Source of the DNA: Sphaerosporella brunnea
Lineage: Eukaryota > Ascomycota > Pezizomycetes > Pezizales > Pyronemataceae
Assembly: GCA_008704415.1 (NCBI GenBank)
Contig: VXIS01000526.1
Coordinates: 1 to 20,814 of the forward strand
Direction: 5' to 3'
DNA: 20,814 nt
Numbering within the stretch: the first letter of the stretch is position 1; every line of letters begins with the position of its first letter. This document shows, piece by piece, positions 10,504-20,814 of the stretch. The translations under genes were made by a program, and so were the position numbers. Under the pieces are notes generated by a model, which was given only the letters and a program-made list of their open reading frames with translations, did not search any database and was not told the DNA's origin.

Positions 10504-11460
10504 AGTTGCGGTTGCGCGCTGGGAAGGAGAGAAGACATACAGCTCACTCGCACTTGGAGTGGGGACGGAAGGTGGAAGGTTAACGTTAATGTGTTTGGCA
10601 TACACATGCGCAGGACCCATCCGAGAAGACAACAACAACAACACAGCGGAACCCTCAACGCCAAGTACATACGCCGTCAGGCTAAGTACATATGACCGGA
10701 AACTGGCGGAAAAAGTCGCCAATCCCACCGTTTCCGTTGGTTGGTACAACCCCCCCCCCAGTGGGTGTTGTTGAACGCAGCCCTACCTAGGTGCCTGCCT
10801 CTGCAGCGTTCATGGGTCATCACTCGCTAAGTCAGTCAGGTCAGTCAAGCAGAATCGATGGTATAGGGCGCGCTGTGCATGTACCTAGCCCCCCCCCCCC
10901 TCCCCCCCTTCCTTTCCGAGTACCTATGCAACTCGCGAAAAAACCTGCTGATATAGACTGTCACTGGGGGAGGGGCGGGGGCGGGGGGGGGGGCAAGCTT
11001 TGTTCATCGCCTTGGTATTCATGAAGAAGCCAGTCATGAATCAAACTCAAGTTCAAACCCAAGCTCCCCCCAATGTCGCTAACTGTACCTGTGCAACAAC
11101 TATTTTCCTTGGGTCTACCAGCAGTTTACGTGTACCTGCGATGACTTGGTGCTCTCGATTTCCAAGGTGCCCCAACCAGCCAGCCAGCCAGCCAGCTGAT
11201 ATATGCCCCCCCCCCAAAAACCCCCAGGCCCCAGGCCCAGGCTCCCTCAACCGGCCAGCGTCAAGATTAGCCATCTAAGTTGCATACACTCACGGACGAC
11301 CCGAGAACCACAAAACTGTCAAAGGCGGGCGCGCGGCGCGGTGAACTGGATTTGCATAGGTATATGGGGCGCCCCGGCCCGGCCTGCCATACATACCTAC
11401 TTAGTAGATACTACATAGTCCGCATGCGGGCAAAAAAAAAAACAAAAAACGTGATTACAC

Positions 11461-11491
<31 letters not shown>

Positions 11492-11699
11492 CACCTCGGT
11501 AGGTAGTACGCCAGCGGGTGTGGGTGACAATCCATGACGAAACCGGGTGCCGCAATCCACAACCGGCCAGCCAATTTCCGCCTCAACCTCCGCCACTACT
11601 TCCCTAAGCTAGGCCTCCAACCGTCACGCAATTCAAAAAAATAGAGCACAGGTACAAAGGGAAAACATGGAGTGATCTCAAGAAATCACTTTGTCCCTT
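10504..11699. other. Gene-free stretch between the axis and the gene, right arm
   Basis: Mirror of 9111-10284 with expanded G/C homopolymers (10889-10900 and 10983-10993). No coding region or RNA gene supported. Confidence 0.6.
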
Positions 11700-12134
11700 G
11701 GGTTGGCTCCCCTTAAATTCATCATGCTAGATACTTATAACATACACCCACCAAGTCAAAGCCCATTACGGAAAAAGCTGTATCAAAGTTCCAGTATCCC
11801 AAAAACCCCAAAGCGCCCATCCAATGCCAGCCACCACCAAAAACCCGAGAGAGAAAAAAAGACTAAAAAACAATAAAAAAAAGCCCAACCCAAACGACTC
11901 GGCGATCGCATGCCAGCGAGCGAGAAATGTTTCCTTCTCTGCACCACAATCGTCCACAACCAACCGCCCGCGCCCTTTTGGATTTTGCTTGTCATGAATC
12001 ATCCAGTAGAGAAGTAAAAAAAAAAAATGCCCCAAAAATGAAACCCAAAAAGACAGGGAAAAAGCCTCCGTACAAAGAAAAAGCGAAGACAGTAATACAA
12101 GGTCCTTTCGGACCAAATGAGTAATAGATCCATG
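11700..12134 (-). terminator. 3' flank of the zinc-finger gene (right arm)
   Basis: Mirror of 8672-9110, seen as A-rich sequence on the + strand, including A runs near 11845-11880 and 12017-12027. The second run is three bases longer than the corresponding T run in the left arm. Likely 3' UTR and polyadenylation zone of the - strand gene. Confidence 0.35.
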
Positions 12135-14260
12135 CTACCGGACCTCTGCCATGATCGGGAGAGCATCCCCTCCACGGCTTGGAGCAGCATCCAAGAAAGC
12201 CTGCGCTCGCCGAATAGACCAGTAGTCAAGGTCAGACATGCCATGCTCCGCGCGAACCTCCCATTCAGTGTTCATCATCATCTCGTCTTTGCACAGCATC
12301 TTCGGGCCGTCGTAGACCATCAGACACCGTCTCCTGGTCACCATCTGCTCAGGTGGGGCACCCCATCCTGCTGGGAAGTGCTTCTTCTTCCTCCTCGTCC
12401 GTTTTGTTGGTTTGGTGATAAGACTGCGATCCCCGGGACGACTGCCGCTACCCCGAGAATCGGCTAATTGTCACCTGCTGCTGCCGGTCCCTGATCGCTT
12501 GAGAGTCTTACTCTTGGAGCGCGTGTTCAGCGCTCGTCGCTTGTTTTGTTTCGAGGAGGTGCCGACGTACGTCTCATCCTTATCCTCGTCATCTTCCATC
12601 TCGTCTACCTCGCCAAATTCGTCTTCCTCGTCCTCGTCCTCGTCATCCATACGTGGCTCAAGAGCATAGTCTTCTTCAAGCTCCTCGAGCTTGATCTGGG
12701 CAAGGTTGCGCTCATTGGCTGCGGCGGCCGGCTCTTCCTCAACGACCTTGGACAAGACACAGTCATCCAGATGCTCATAGAACTGCTGCGCAGTGGCGAA
12801 GGTGATGTCGCAAGTGCTGCACTTGCCGCTGGCGTAGGTGTCGTTGTAATCCTCTGTTTGCGGTCCTTTGCCCTTCGATGAAGTCTTCTTCTGCCGGCCA
12901 TTGGGCGGCGTCTGCTCGACATTGTGAACGGCCATGAGATGCCGCTTGAAGACATCGGCACGGTTGAAGGACTTCTCCATGGCCGATCCTGAGCCAGGGC
13001 AGAAGCCACAAACCATGGTGCCCTTATAGTGTGTCAATGTATGCCGTTGGCAGTCGTACTTCCGCGCGAAACCCTTCTTGGAGTATTCGCAGGTAGCAAT
13101 AGGGCATTTCTCGGGCCGCTCGAGCATGTGAGTGAGTTGATGTGCTCGCAGGTCACGGAAACACTTGTTGCACTCGGTGCAAAGTGTGTCCTTTGTGTCC
13201 TTTCCGTTACCAGTGGCGCTGTCTGGGCTGCGGCGGATGGAGGCATTGGACCTCTGGGAGGGTGAACGTGAAGGAGCGTATCGTACCATATCGTTGGAGG
13301 CGGCATATATATCGTCGTGGTCCAATGTGTTGAGACTGGGCGATCCCATGGAGGCCCGAGAGTGCACGGAGCCGGTCGATGGTCTTCGTTGAGGGTAAGG
13401 AAATTGCCTGCCGTATGGGTGGCCGACAGGTGACAAGCGTCCGCTAGGCTGTCGGCGGAAGTCGGGAGATGAGGGATTCGAAGTCATCTGAGGCGGCGAG
13501 TGCATCGGGTTCCAGTTCGGGGAGCCGCCATATGGTGAACCAGCAGACATGGGCTCTACGGGTGTGGATATAGATACTAGTGAAGGGTCTATGCCTGGTG
13601 GAGGGTCAGCTACCGTGATACATTCGAACGCGGAGCATTAGTACCGGCAAAAGAGACACCGGGTTCCATCATGGCAAAGCTCCGAAGATGCTCTTCCACA
13701 CCAATAGGAGGGTTGTAGGGTGAGTTCCCGAGACTGCCGGGCTCGGAACCCGATAGTCCGCTCCCGGATCCTTCGAAACCACCGGCCGAGGTTGCAGGAG
13801 AAGCAGAAGTGGATCGATACTCACCATGAGGATTGTATTGGCTCGAGAGGAAAGGCAGGGTTGGCGGATGGATGAGAACATCGGGGGCGGAGGACAATGG
13901 TGCGCTCATGTAGGATGTTCGAGGTATGTCTGCAGAGGAGAAAGAGCCGAGGGCTTGGTGGGATTCGTATCCAGGGGCCGAAGAAGCCGCTGGGAGTTCA
14001 CCACCCATGCTGGAGGTCCCAAGAGCGTAGTACTGCTTGCTCACGTTGTCTTGGTGAAGATCATCCATTGAGATGTTTGTTTCTCCCAATATGTCTGGAA
14101 AGGCCACGTCCCCAACAACCGAATGGAAGATGTTGCTGCTTGGATGCGAGAACGACCGATAGCTGGTAGCATATATAGCGGGATCTTCGAAAAGCACGAA
14201 GTCTCCAAACTGCTCAGACTCGGAAGTTGCTGGTGGTGGAAGGGTATGCGGTGTAGCCAT
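12135..14260 (-). CDS. Fungal C2H2 zinc-finger transcription factor, intact copy (3 exons)
   Basis: Predicted nuclear DNA-binding regulator; target genes and ortholog name not recognised. Inferred exons are 14260-13645, 13594-12512 and 12463-12135, giving 675 residues. The ATG at 14260 sits in CATCATGG, a good fungal start context. Visible parts: acidic/aromatic FGDFVLFEDP at 18-27, possibly activating; Ser/Pro/Gly-rich low complexity to about 335; finger 1 C344-x2-C347-x9-H357-x3-H361, with an unusually short loop; finger 2 C369-x4-C374-x15-H390-x3-H394; finger 3 C401-x2-C404-x19-H424-x4-H429; CCHC-like finger 4 C464-x2-C467-x12-H480-x3-C484. An Asp/Glu tract at about 521-546 follows, then basic clusters at 554-566 and 584-594 (likely nuclear localisation), then an uncharacterised C-terminal module at about 595-657 with HFPAGWGAP, VYDGP and DLDYW. 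If intron 2 is retained, a TGA ends the protein at 579 residues. It is the only supported gene in this arm. Confidence 0.86.
12464..12511 (-). other. Intron 2 of the zinc-finger gene (48 bases, in frame, contains a stop)
   Basis: Read on the - strand it begins GTAAGA, a strong fungal donor, carries GGTGAC as a possible branch site close to the end, and finishes AATTAG. It is 48 bases (16 codons), so both outcomes keep the frame, but retention meets TGA. The frame downstream of the TGA stays open for 112 further codons to 12135 and looks protein-like, which is the main reason for calling an intron. The left-arm equivalent is 8295-8342. Another possibility is a longer-running acceptor (CAG, 51-base intron from GTGACA), which also keeps frame but has a poorer donor. 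Confidence 0.6.
13595..13644 (-). other. Intron 1 of the zinc-finger gene (50 bases, phase 1)
   Basis: Read on the - strand it starts GTACTA, has a fungal-type branch site GCTGAC about 15 bases before its end, and finishes CCACCAG. Without removal the first-exon frame stops at 13610. Removal joins codon G/GC and continues as GIDPSLVS into the long zinc-finger frame upstream of its first internal Met (13550). The left-arm equivalent, 7162-7211, is base-identical. The alternative donor GTATCA would give only 27 bases and an immediate stop. Confidence 0.75.
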
Positions 14261-15470
14261 GATGCTTATTGTGTGGGGTGGGCACTTGCGCAGCGAATAG
14301 ATTCCAGAACACCGCTAGGTCTCCTATCTCCCGTTCGAAGGGAGGCTACCAATTGCCTGGGAACCCAATGGTGGAGATTTCAGCTGAAGTAAAGTTGATC
14401 TTGTGTTCGGTAGAAGCTGTCATACCGTCAGTCTCGAACCTCACGGGGGCTGATATATGACTCCGATCAAGGTGACGCAGATCTGGGGTTAAGGTATCAT
14501 GAAGCGAGAAAAAAAAGCCAGCTGAAAACCAAGTGTGCACAGTGCGTGTTGACACACCATGGGGGCCAGGGACCTATCAATGCAAACAAACAAACAACAT
14601 GAGTTGTCACTGACCTTGTTGCCAACACCAGGGATCACAATCGTGCATTCAATGTTTTCCTGAGACACTGACTACTACAGTAATGCGTTGGAGAGAGGAG
14701 GATAATTATAGAGGATATGTAGGACGAAGGGATAAGCTGGGGGACAGTTGCGGGAGTGTGCCTTCCAGTCCGCCTGTGGGGGGGAACAGGTGGGACGCAA
14801 GTAAGATCAACCCGGTGGTGAGGTTCGCAATGATCCAGGTTAACTGTAGGGCTGAGGAGGCGGGGGGGGGAGGGGGTGGGTGAGGGGGTGGGAATTATGA
14901 TATCAAGTTTAAGGCCAGAGCTCCATCGAGCGGAGCGGGAGAGGAGCGGAACAGAAGAAGCTTATGTAGAGATGGGGGATTGGGGGGGGGGGGGGTGGGG
15001 CGGGGTGGGGGAGAAGAAAAGGGAAGCAGTCTCGGTATGGGGGAATGGGATATGCAGGATTGTAGAGAAAGGGAGTACAAGAAGCGCGGTAGGTAGAACA
15101 ACACAAGCACGGACTTTTTGGACAGGCTCTGGTGACACGCGAAAAAGAAGTAAATTGCGAAGCGTCGGCCACACACCATCGACTCTTTTTTTTTTGGGGG
15201 GGGGGGGGAGGCAACGCTATGCCCTGCGCCCTGCAAGCCAGCCTAAACCGTTCGCGAGGCTCGACCAGCGGCCCCCGAGACGCTGGCAGCGAGATATCCC
15301 CGTGGCTTGAGGCCGGGCTGTAGTCAGTCGGTGGACAAGCGGGAAGGGGCGGCCGTGCCAGAGAAGCGCGGGCGTGGGTGGAGGGGACGGTGGTGGTGGG
15401 CTGGGGGGAATGGGAAGTCTGGGTCTCGCTTTGGTTAGCACCCAACGCCACGGGCGATTGGCTGCACCTA
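14261..15470 (-). promoter_or_regulatory. Putative promoter and 5' leader of the intact zinc-finger copy
   Basis: About 1.2 kb before the start codon. Read on the - strand it holds a CCAAT box (15461-15457), then long C/T-rich tracts at about 15120-14855 typical of fungal promoters and transcription-start zones, then a less biased 600-base leader. A donor-like GTCAGT near 14614 and several AG acceptors make a 5'-UTR intron possible but not assignable. A short ATG-initiated upstream frame (starting about 14560) would lie in such a leader. No clear TATA box. Boundaries are approximate. Confidence 0.4.
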
Positions 15471-18400
15471 TGCATGACATCAAGAATTAATATGGCGGCG
15501 CAAAACGGAAGGATGGAAGGGGCAAGAGCAAGAGATGGCAGGCGCTCTGTTCGAATTCGTTCTCGGCCTCCTCTGTTTTGGCGCAGAGAGCAGCAGCGAG
15601 CAGGGTGGTTGCTTGATACGTTCATGCTGGCGGTGATGCATATGATGGCGGGAAGTTGCTTTTCCTAGTTCGTCGTCCCAGCCAGCGGACCCTTGCGACC
15701 GCGTCTGGTCGAGTGGCAGGGCTGACCAGGCACCACCCGTCCGAGGGTCGGAGTTTGACATGTCGGGGGCTGCTGCCAGTTGCATGCGCAGAACGATCCG
15801 GAAACCATCACGCACTCATTCATCCATTCACTCACCCATCCATTCATTCACTCGCCCATTCATTCATCCACTCACTCACTCACTCATTCGTTCACTCAAT
15901 TGGATTACTCAATGGAGCCGACGAGGAAGCTGTGTTTATGATATTGGAACAATCTCGCGATTAATTAAAAAAAAGGGTCTCAATTCTATTCTGTGCAGTC
16001 GAGAGCACGTATCGCCAAAACGTAAACCCAACCCCCTCCCGGTGGCCCGTATCGGCACATCGGGGCTTTCCGCCTCAACAAGTTCGGTGGTCTCAGGCTT
16101 CCGGCCTTGCCTTGCCACCACCACCACCAGCGAATCGCCCATCCCATCCCCCCCCTCCCCCCAATGTTCAAAGCCTCAACATGGCCACGATTCTCGCCCG
16201 CAGCCACCACATATGTAACCCCCCGTCCGTAGGCAGGTAGGGGTACATCCACCAACGTTGACAACAGCTGCGACGGCCAAACACAAGCCAGGATCTTGAT
16301 CCCATACGTCAGGAACAACGCACATACCAGGCAGGCGCAAGGCTATATGTAGCAGAGTACCTACTCTCCCGGTACCTATCCCTGGCTATAGTATCTATCC
16401 ACGCGATGCGATTGCCCTCGGCGACGAAATCGCGGGAGATCCATCGGAGGTCCATCCCAAGTAAATCTGGCGCTGTAACCCCAGATGGAAACTTGCAGCC
16501 ACACCAAGCGCTCACTTGACTCTCTGGGTTTGATGTCCGGGTTTGGGAGACGGGGCGGGGTGGGCGCGTCCCTGGATCTCGGATTTTCACGGGAATGGAC
16601 AATATCACGTCGGGAGCATGAAAGATACATCATAGTCCTCTAGCGTCTCGACTGGGCACCGGCTGGCTAGCACGACAAACCGCGCAAGGCTGGCCTTGGA
16701 AAATCCGGGCAAATCATGTACTCTAGTACTACATCACCTACTCTAGTTGTCGAACAGCACTTTTTTGAGCGCCTGCAAATCTCAACTTTTGCTGCAGCTT
16801 AGACTTTCCCCGGCCGTTTTCCGTGAAACCCTTCGAACCAGATTCGTTCCTATCATGTCTTGCTACTTGTGATTGTCTCTGATTCTCGCTTCTCCTAGCA
16901 CCAACCGTCGCGGCTTCTCCAATATGTCGAAAGAACCACCCCGCGTCTGGGATGCTCTATCACCACCACCACTGAATTCCAATTCGCCGAACTAGCCTGC
17001 AGCTACTCGATTCGGGTGATGATGATGGTGGTGGTGTTGCTGCCTGCCTGCCTGTCGTCCCGTTACGGACTAAAGGGGTGTCCTCTATTTTCGAGCATTG
17101 CACCACCCGACCAACCAAAGATCCAGATTGCAGTGTAACTTCTGTACAACCACGGTCCCAATCGAGTCGACGGGACGTTCCACAACACCACGCGCAGGAA
17201 AAAAAAAGGGGGAGGGGGAGGGAGGGTTTTTCCGCTCGGTTTCGATGATGATCCCCCCGGGGCCTAAAGTGTTTTTGAACCCGATCTATCTTGTTCAACG
17301 CAAGTATCGTACGTGATGTGCAAACAGGCGGGGACGGAAGTTGCCGTTAGGCCGCGGAGATCTTTGTAGATAGACAGGAACGGCCGCCCTCCCCGTTGGT
17401 TAACCTTGTGACCCCCCCCCCGCAGAGATTAAGCATATCTAAAGAACAATTTGCTTACTGTGCCCGCTGTTCGCTAAGCCCTGGCCTGCTTAATGACATG
17501 ACAGCATTGCCTTGGGGAAAAAAACAACAAATACGAGCTCTCCAGTGAGTTTTGTTTTGCAATCCCCCCGACCCCCATCGTGATTCACACGGTTGATGCT
17601 ATTTTCTGAGCATTGCTATGGGCTAAAAATGATGCCTGGTCTTAAAAATAAAGGTATGCTGTAGTTGTGCCCAAGCCCAAGTTTCCAAATGGGCTATTTC
17701 CATCTACATACCTATCTATGTCGCGTCAGGATTTTTGCAAGCCACCGACCATCGTCATAATCATATGATTATCCAAACAATCCATACATAGGATATTGCC
17801 AAGCAAGTGAGGTGTGAGCTATCTTGACCCATACGTAAGACTGTTGACAAATAACTATACTTCCGACCTACTACTCTCAGGCCATCATGATGGCCCGGTT
17901 CAGTGGCTTTCGAATTCTGAATATAATCAATGCTCGGCGGTCGCTCCCGATGCCGAATACCTACCTACCCGTTAACCTTTGAGACAAAACCCGGGCCGAT
18001 CATTCAAAGACCACTGGATTGTGGGGGGGTCGAAATCGCACGGGCTTGTTTCGTCGGGGGTGGCGGTGTGGGTAGTACAAGGCTCAACCCAACGTCGCAC
18101 TGAGCCACATAGGAGGCCTAGGGTATGTGTATGTAGCACACAGCCCCCGCCCCCCGCCCCGCGCCCAGATTATTCTCTTAACCGCTGCTGCTGCTGCTGC
18201 GGCCTTCGCCAATCGGCATTTGCTCCAATATCTTGCTAGGAGCGGCGCCGTTGAATCACACTAAGAATACTGACAGAAGTCTACGATGATCACGTTTTGT
18301 GGCAGGTTTGGTTGGGTCTGTGAGGTCTTTTTGCTGACCAGCTGGCTGGCCGGCTCATTTGCCTGTATCAAGATGTGTGTATATGTGCATGTGTAGTACC

Positions 18401-18839
18401 CCGTGGCCATTTACCTACCGTGTTTACTTTCTGACGGGGGGGTAAACAGTACACACTTGGCGGTGTTGTGCGAGCTCGCCATATTATACCGCTTTCCGAT
18501 CTAGCCGCTTTGCCTTCGGCCCTATCATTTTCGGACTAGCCGCGCCAGGTTTGTGTGTCGTTTGTCCAGTCCTTTCTCGTCGTCCGTCCAGCATGTATAG
18601 TACTACTATACAGTGTCAACACACCCTCTCGCTCTCTCTCTCGAACGTCATCTCGTGAGCTATCGGGATGCCTCTGCAGCCTATCTATCTATCTATCTGT
18701 GGAGTAAGCCCAGACGCAAAGCACTGCCTCATATGGGTGCATGTGCATCCTTGCTCCGCCCATAGGGAAACACCTTAAATTTTCTTCTTTCTTCCTGACA
18801 CACGCAGCCCTAACCTACCTAATCTTGCCGAGGCAGGCG

Positions 18840-19740
18840 GGCTGCCAGTCTTTGTCAGGCTCGTGTGGTCTGATTCGGCACTTCCGCCTTGACTTGTAGC
18901 GCGACCAAGGGCGATGGACACATCGCTGGTAGCGATCGGACGGAGGACACGGACGGGGCGGCGGCGGGCAGGGAGGGCAGTTAGCTGAGGGCTAAGACTC
19001 TCTCTCTCTCTCGATCATCCTCGTCGCTCAACATGAATGCGCGGAGACGAAACGATGAGACGATGACAGAACGGACAGCTTTCGCTCCTCCCCAACCAAA
19101 AGTGTGGCCGACTAGGAAAGGGCCCCATCAACACACTTGAACACGCTCTCGTTTGCTTACTGATAGATCGGAGAACAGATGTCCACGAGTTGACATTTGA
19201 GACTTCTTCTCTCTCCCTCCACTCCTCACCCTCGTATTCTCAAACTTCAAAGTCCATACAATACTCATGTGCCAGAAGAAAGCGGAAACAAAAGAGGCGT
19301 TGGCTGAGTGGAGTAGAGGTAGGAACTTCTAAGCAGATCATCTTTTCCTCTCGGCTCCTCTCCACACTCCCGGCGCCCCAATGCATTTTTCCCCCTCGCA
19401 TCCTTTCTCCTCGGACGTTCCGATTACCACCACAGGGGAAAAAAGAACACGTTTGAGGAAGAGAGCAAAACGCTAACGCCAACGAAATATCTAGGTAATT
19501 GCAACGGCGATGGGGCCCTATTTAGCGGCAGGCCGTGAGAGCCAAAGAGAGAGAAGAGCGCACAGGCAATAAGGCGCGGCTGGCTCATAGGGCAGAGTTC
19601 CCGACGATTCGAGATCCATCGCTTCGTTCTTTTACCGGCAGCCGGCCCTCATTGGCATGGCGCGTCCTTTGATTGCCGCGACGCCACAATCAGCCGTCAG
19701 CTCTCTTCGGTTCGCTTCAAAGGGGCTTTCGTGAGGAGAA
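18840..19740. other. Block with poor match between the arms (right side)
   Basis: Counterpart of 1105-1995, about 34 bases shorter net. It contains CT/GA dinucleotide runs (18998-19013) that are reduced or absent on the left. The two versions cannot both be accurate if the palindrome is a fold-back of one molecule. No coding or RNA gene is supported in either version. Confidence 0.8.
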
Positions 19741-20043
19741 ACAGCCAAAACGTGTGCATGACAGCAGCACAGTCTCAGCCTTGTGGGCCGCAGCAAAGAA
19801 AAAAAAAAAAAAAAAAGAAAGAAAAAAAGAAAGCGCTGCGGGATACCTATGTAAAAGGTGGGCTTATTTCGATCAATTTGTTTTTGTGCGTGTGTGTGTG
19901 TGTGTGAGAGATACATACGTCGTCGGTTCGTTTTGGGATGGTTCGTTATCGGGCCCTCCAAATTGGTTCAGCTAGCGGGTTGTGTTGCCGTGTTGTGGCT
20001 TGTTTGAACGTTCGTTCATTCGTTGGCTGGGGTTTCTTTGGCG

Positions 20044-20115
20044 GCTTCCGCTTCTGCTTCTGCTTCTGCTTCTGCTTCTGCTTCTGCTTCTGCTTCTGCT
20101 TCTGCTTCTGCTTCT
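20044..20115. repeat. Hexanucleotide microsatellite (gcttct)11, mirror copy
   Basis: Reverse-complement copy of 701-772: eleven gcttct units at 20050-20115 preceded by the variant unit. Dipeptide-repeat frames here (CF, SA) are shadows of the repeat. Confidence 0.95.
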
Positions 20116-20814
20116 GCAAGCCATGATGGGATAAATGCAGAGATCGAGATCCCTTCTTCTTCTGAGCAGCAGCAGCAGCTCGTCGTCGTCGGTGCATGCA
20201 ATGCGTCTGTCTGCATGCTGGGGAACATATGTATGTATTGTCTGTCATCATGCCGTTCTCACCAAAAAAGTTAAGCATGCATATTACCCATCCACGAAAA
20301 AGAAGAAGAAGCAGAAGAAGTCGCCATCAGATGATACATAACTATTGGGGATTATTGCCACGCAATTGCCCCGTTCGTTACTTTTTTGGTGTTTCTTCTT
20401 TCTTCGCGTCTAGATTTGGATGTTTTAGCCGTGGAGGAGATGATATCGACGATGATGATGTGCTTCTACTATAGGTACATGCTTCTCTCTAGTTATCTAC
20501 ACAACCTGCTTGTCCGTTTATCACAAGCAAGACAGATCGTTTCGATGGTTGCTGCTGCATCATCATCATCATCATCATCATCATCAGCAGCATGATTTCT
20601 GTTGCATTGGAAGGCAGGTTCCGCATTGGGGGTGGTGGTGGTGGTACATACCATCCATCCAAGTGCAAGTTCTACATTCATTCATACATTGCCGACGAAT
20701 ACAGATTTTTAGATTTGCCTACAGGTTTCCACCACCACCACCACCAACCACCACCACCATCACCCGCGCACATCATCATGGGGTTTTCCGTTGTTTCTTA
20801 AAGCGGCGGACGAA

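Larger units (their letters stand above)
10442..20814. repeat. Right arm of the window-wide inverted repeat
   Basis: This is the reverse complement of 10440-1. It is 67 bases shorter than the left arm overall: it lacks the 94 bases at 10285-10378 but carries longer homopolymers at several sites, for example G runs at 10983-10993, 14982-14995 and 15196-15208. It contains the intact reading frame of the zinc-finger gene (14260-12135, - strand) and should be used as the reference for that gene. Its outer part (about 18840-19740) aligns only loosely to the left arm. Confidence 0.98.
15471..20814. other. Gene-free stretch, right arm
   Basis: Mirror of 1-5344. Same microsatellites and palindromes, plus the poorly matching block at 18840-19740 and an expanded A-run zone at about 19797-19831 where the left arm has a mixed T/C tract. 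No gene supported. Confidence 0.6.

Noticed and set aside
13770..13830. GTGAGT donor inside exon 1 of the intact copy (near 13827)
   Set aside because: The uninterrupted frame across it gives continuous protein-like sequence (NPHGEYRSTSAS), and no good branch/acceptor pair restores frame better than reading through.
14909..15625. A 238-codon open frame on the - strand
   Set aside because: Same CT-rich promoter region. Its length depends on expanded G/C homopolymers that are absent from the other arm.
19293..19340. tRNA-Arg(TCT)-like stretch (ggctgagtgg...cttctaa)
   Set aside because: Resembles an A box and an anticodon loop, but the stems do not pair, there is no clear B box, and the mirror sequence near 1490-1530 does not preserve it. 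It lies in the unreliable block.
20023..20274. Dipeptide- and homopolymer-repeat proteins (SA, CF, KQ, poly-Ser, poly-His) at both ends
   Set aside because: Direct translations of microsatellites in several frames, with no start context, domains or introns to support them.
1..20814. CRISPR array, defence system, virus or plasmid genes
   Set aside because: No repeat-spacer pattern, no recognisable nuclease, polymerase, integrase or capsid gene. The architecture is fungal nuclear.

Overview
The window is one giant inverted repeat. Bases 1-10440 reappear as their reverse complement in 10442-20814 around a single unpaired base at 10441. The outermost bases of the window are exact reverse complements of each other, so the palindrome fills the window and no unique flanking sequence is present. 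Left-arm features on the + strand therefore recur on the - strand of the right arm. The left arm is 67 bases longer, mainly because a 94-base piece near the axis (10285-10378) is missing from the right arm.

The sequence looks like nuclear DNA of a filamentous ascomycete (Pezizomycotina). It has one intron-bearing C2H2 zinc-finger regulator with introns of 50 and 48 bases, a long CT-rich upstream region, and large gene-poor stretches full of microsatellites. No bacterial-type operons, rRNA, convincing tRNA, CRISPR array, transposase or viral gene is visible.

Layout of the left arm: 1-5379 is gene-free with simple repeats, including a block at about 1105-1995 that matches the other arm only loosely. 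5380-6554 is the putative promoter and leader. 6555-8671 is the zinc-finger gene. 8672-9110 is a T-rich 3' flank. 9111-10378 is gene-free and G/C-tract rich. The right arm mirrors this: gene-free 10504-11699, 3' flank 11700-12134, gene 14260-12135 on the - strand, promoter 14261-15470, gene-free 15471-20814.

The only gene I can support is this regulator. In the right arm it is intact: three exons give an inferred 675-residue protein with an activation-like N-terminus, three C2H2 fingers, one CCHC-like finger, an acidic tract, basic clusters and a C-terminal module that is reached only if a stop-containing 48-base intron is removed. In the left arm the first exon is broken by about 17 small indel sites, while exons 2 and 3 are base-identical to the right copy. 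That indel-only, patchy difference, together with changed homopolymer lengths and the edge-to-edge symmetry, makes a fold-back (template plus complement) read or amplification chimera the most likely origin. The locus is probably single copy. A real palindromic element cannot be excluded from sequence alone. I see no convincing new multi-gene system here.
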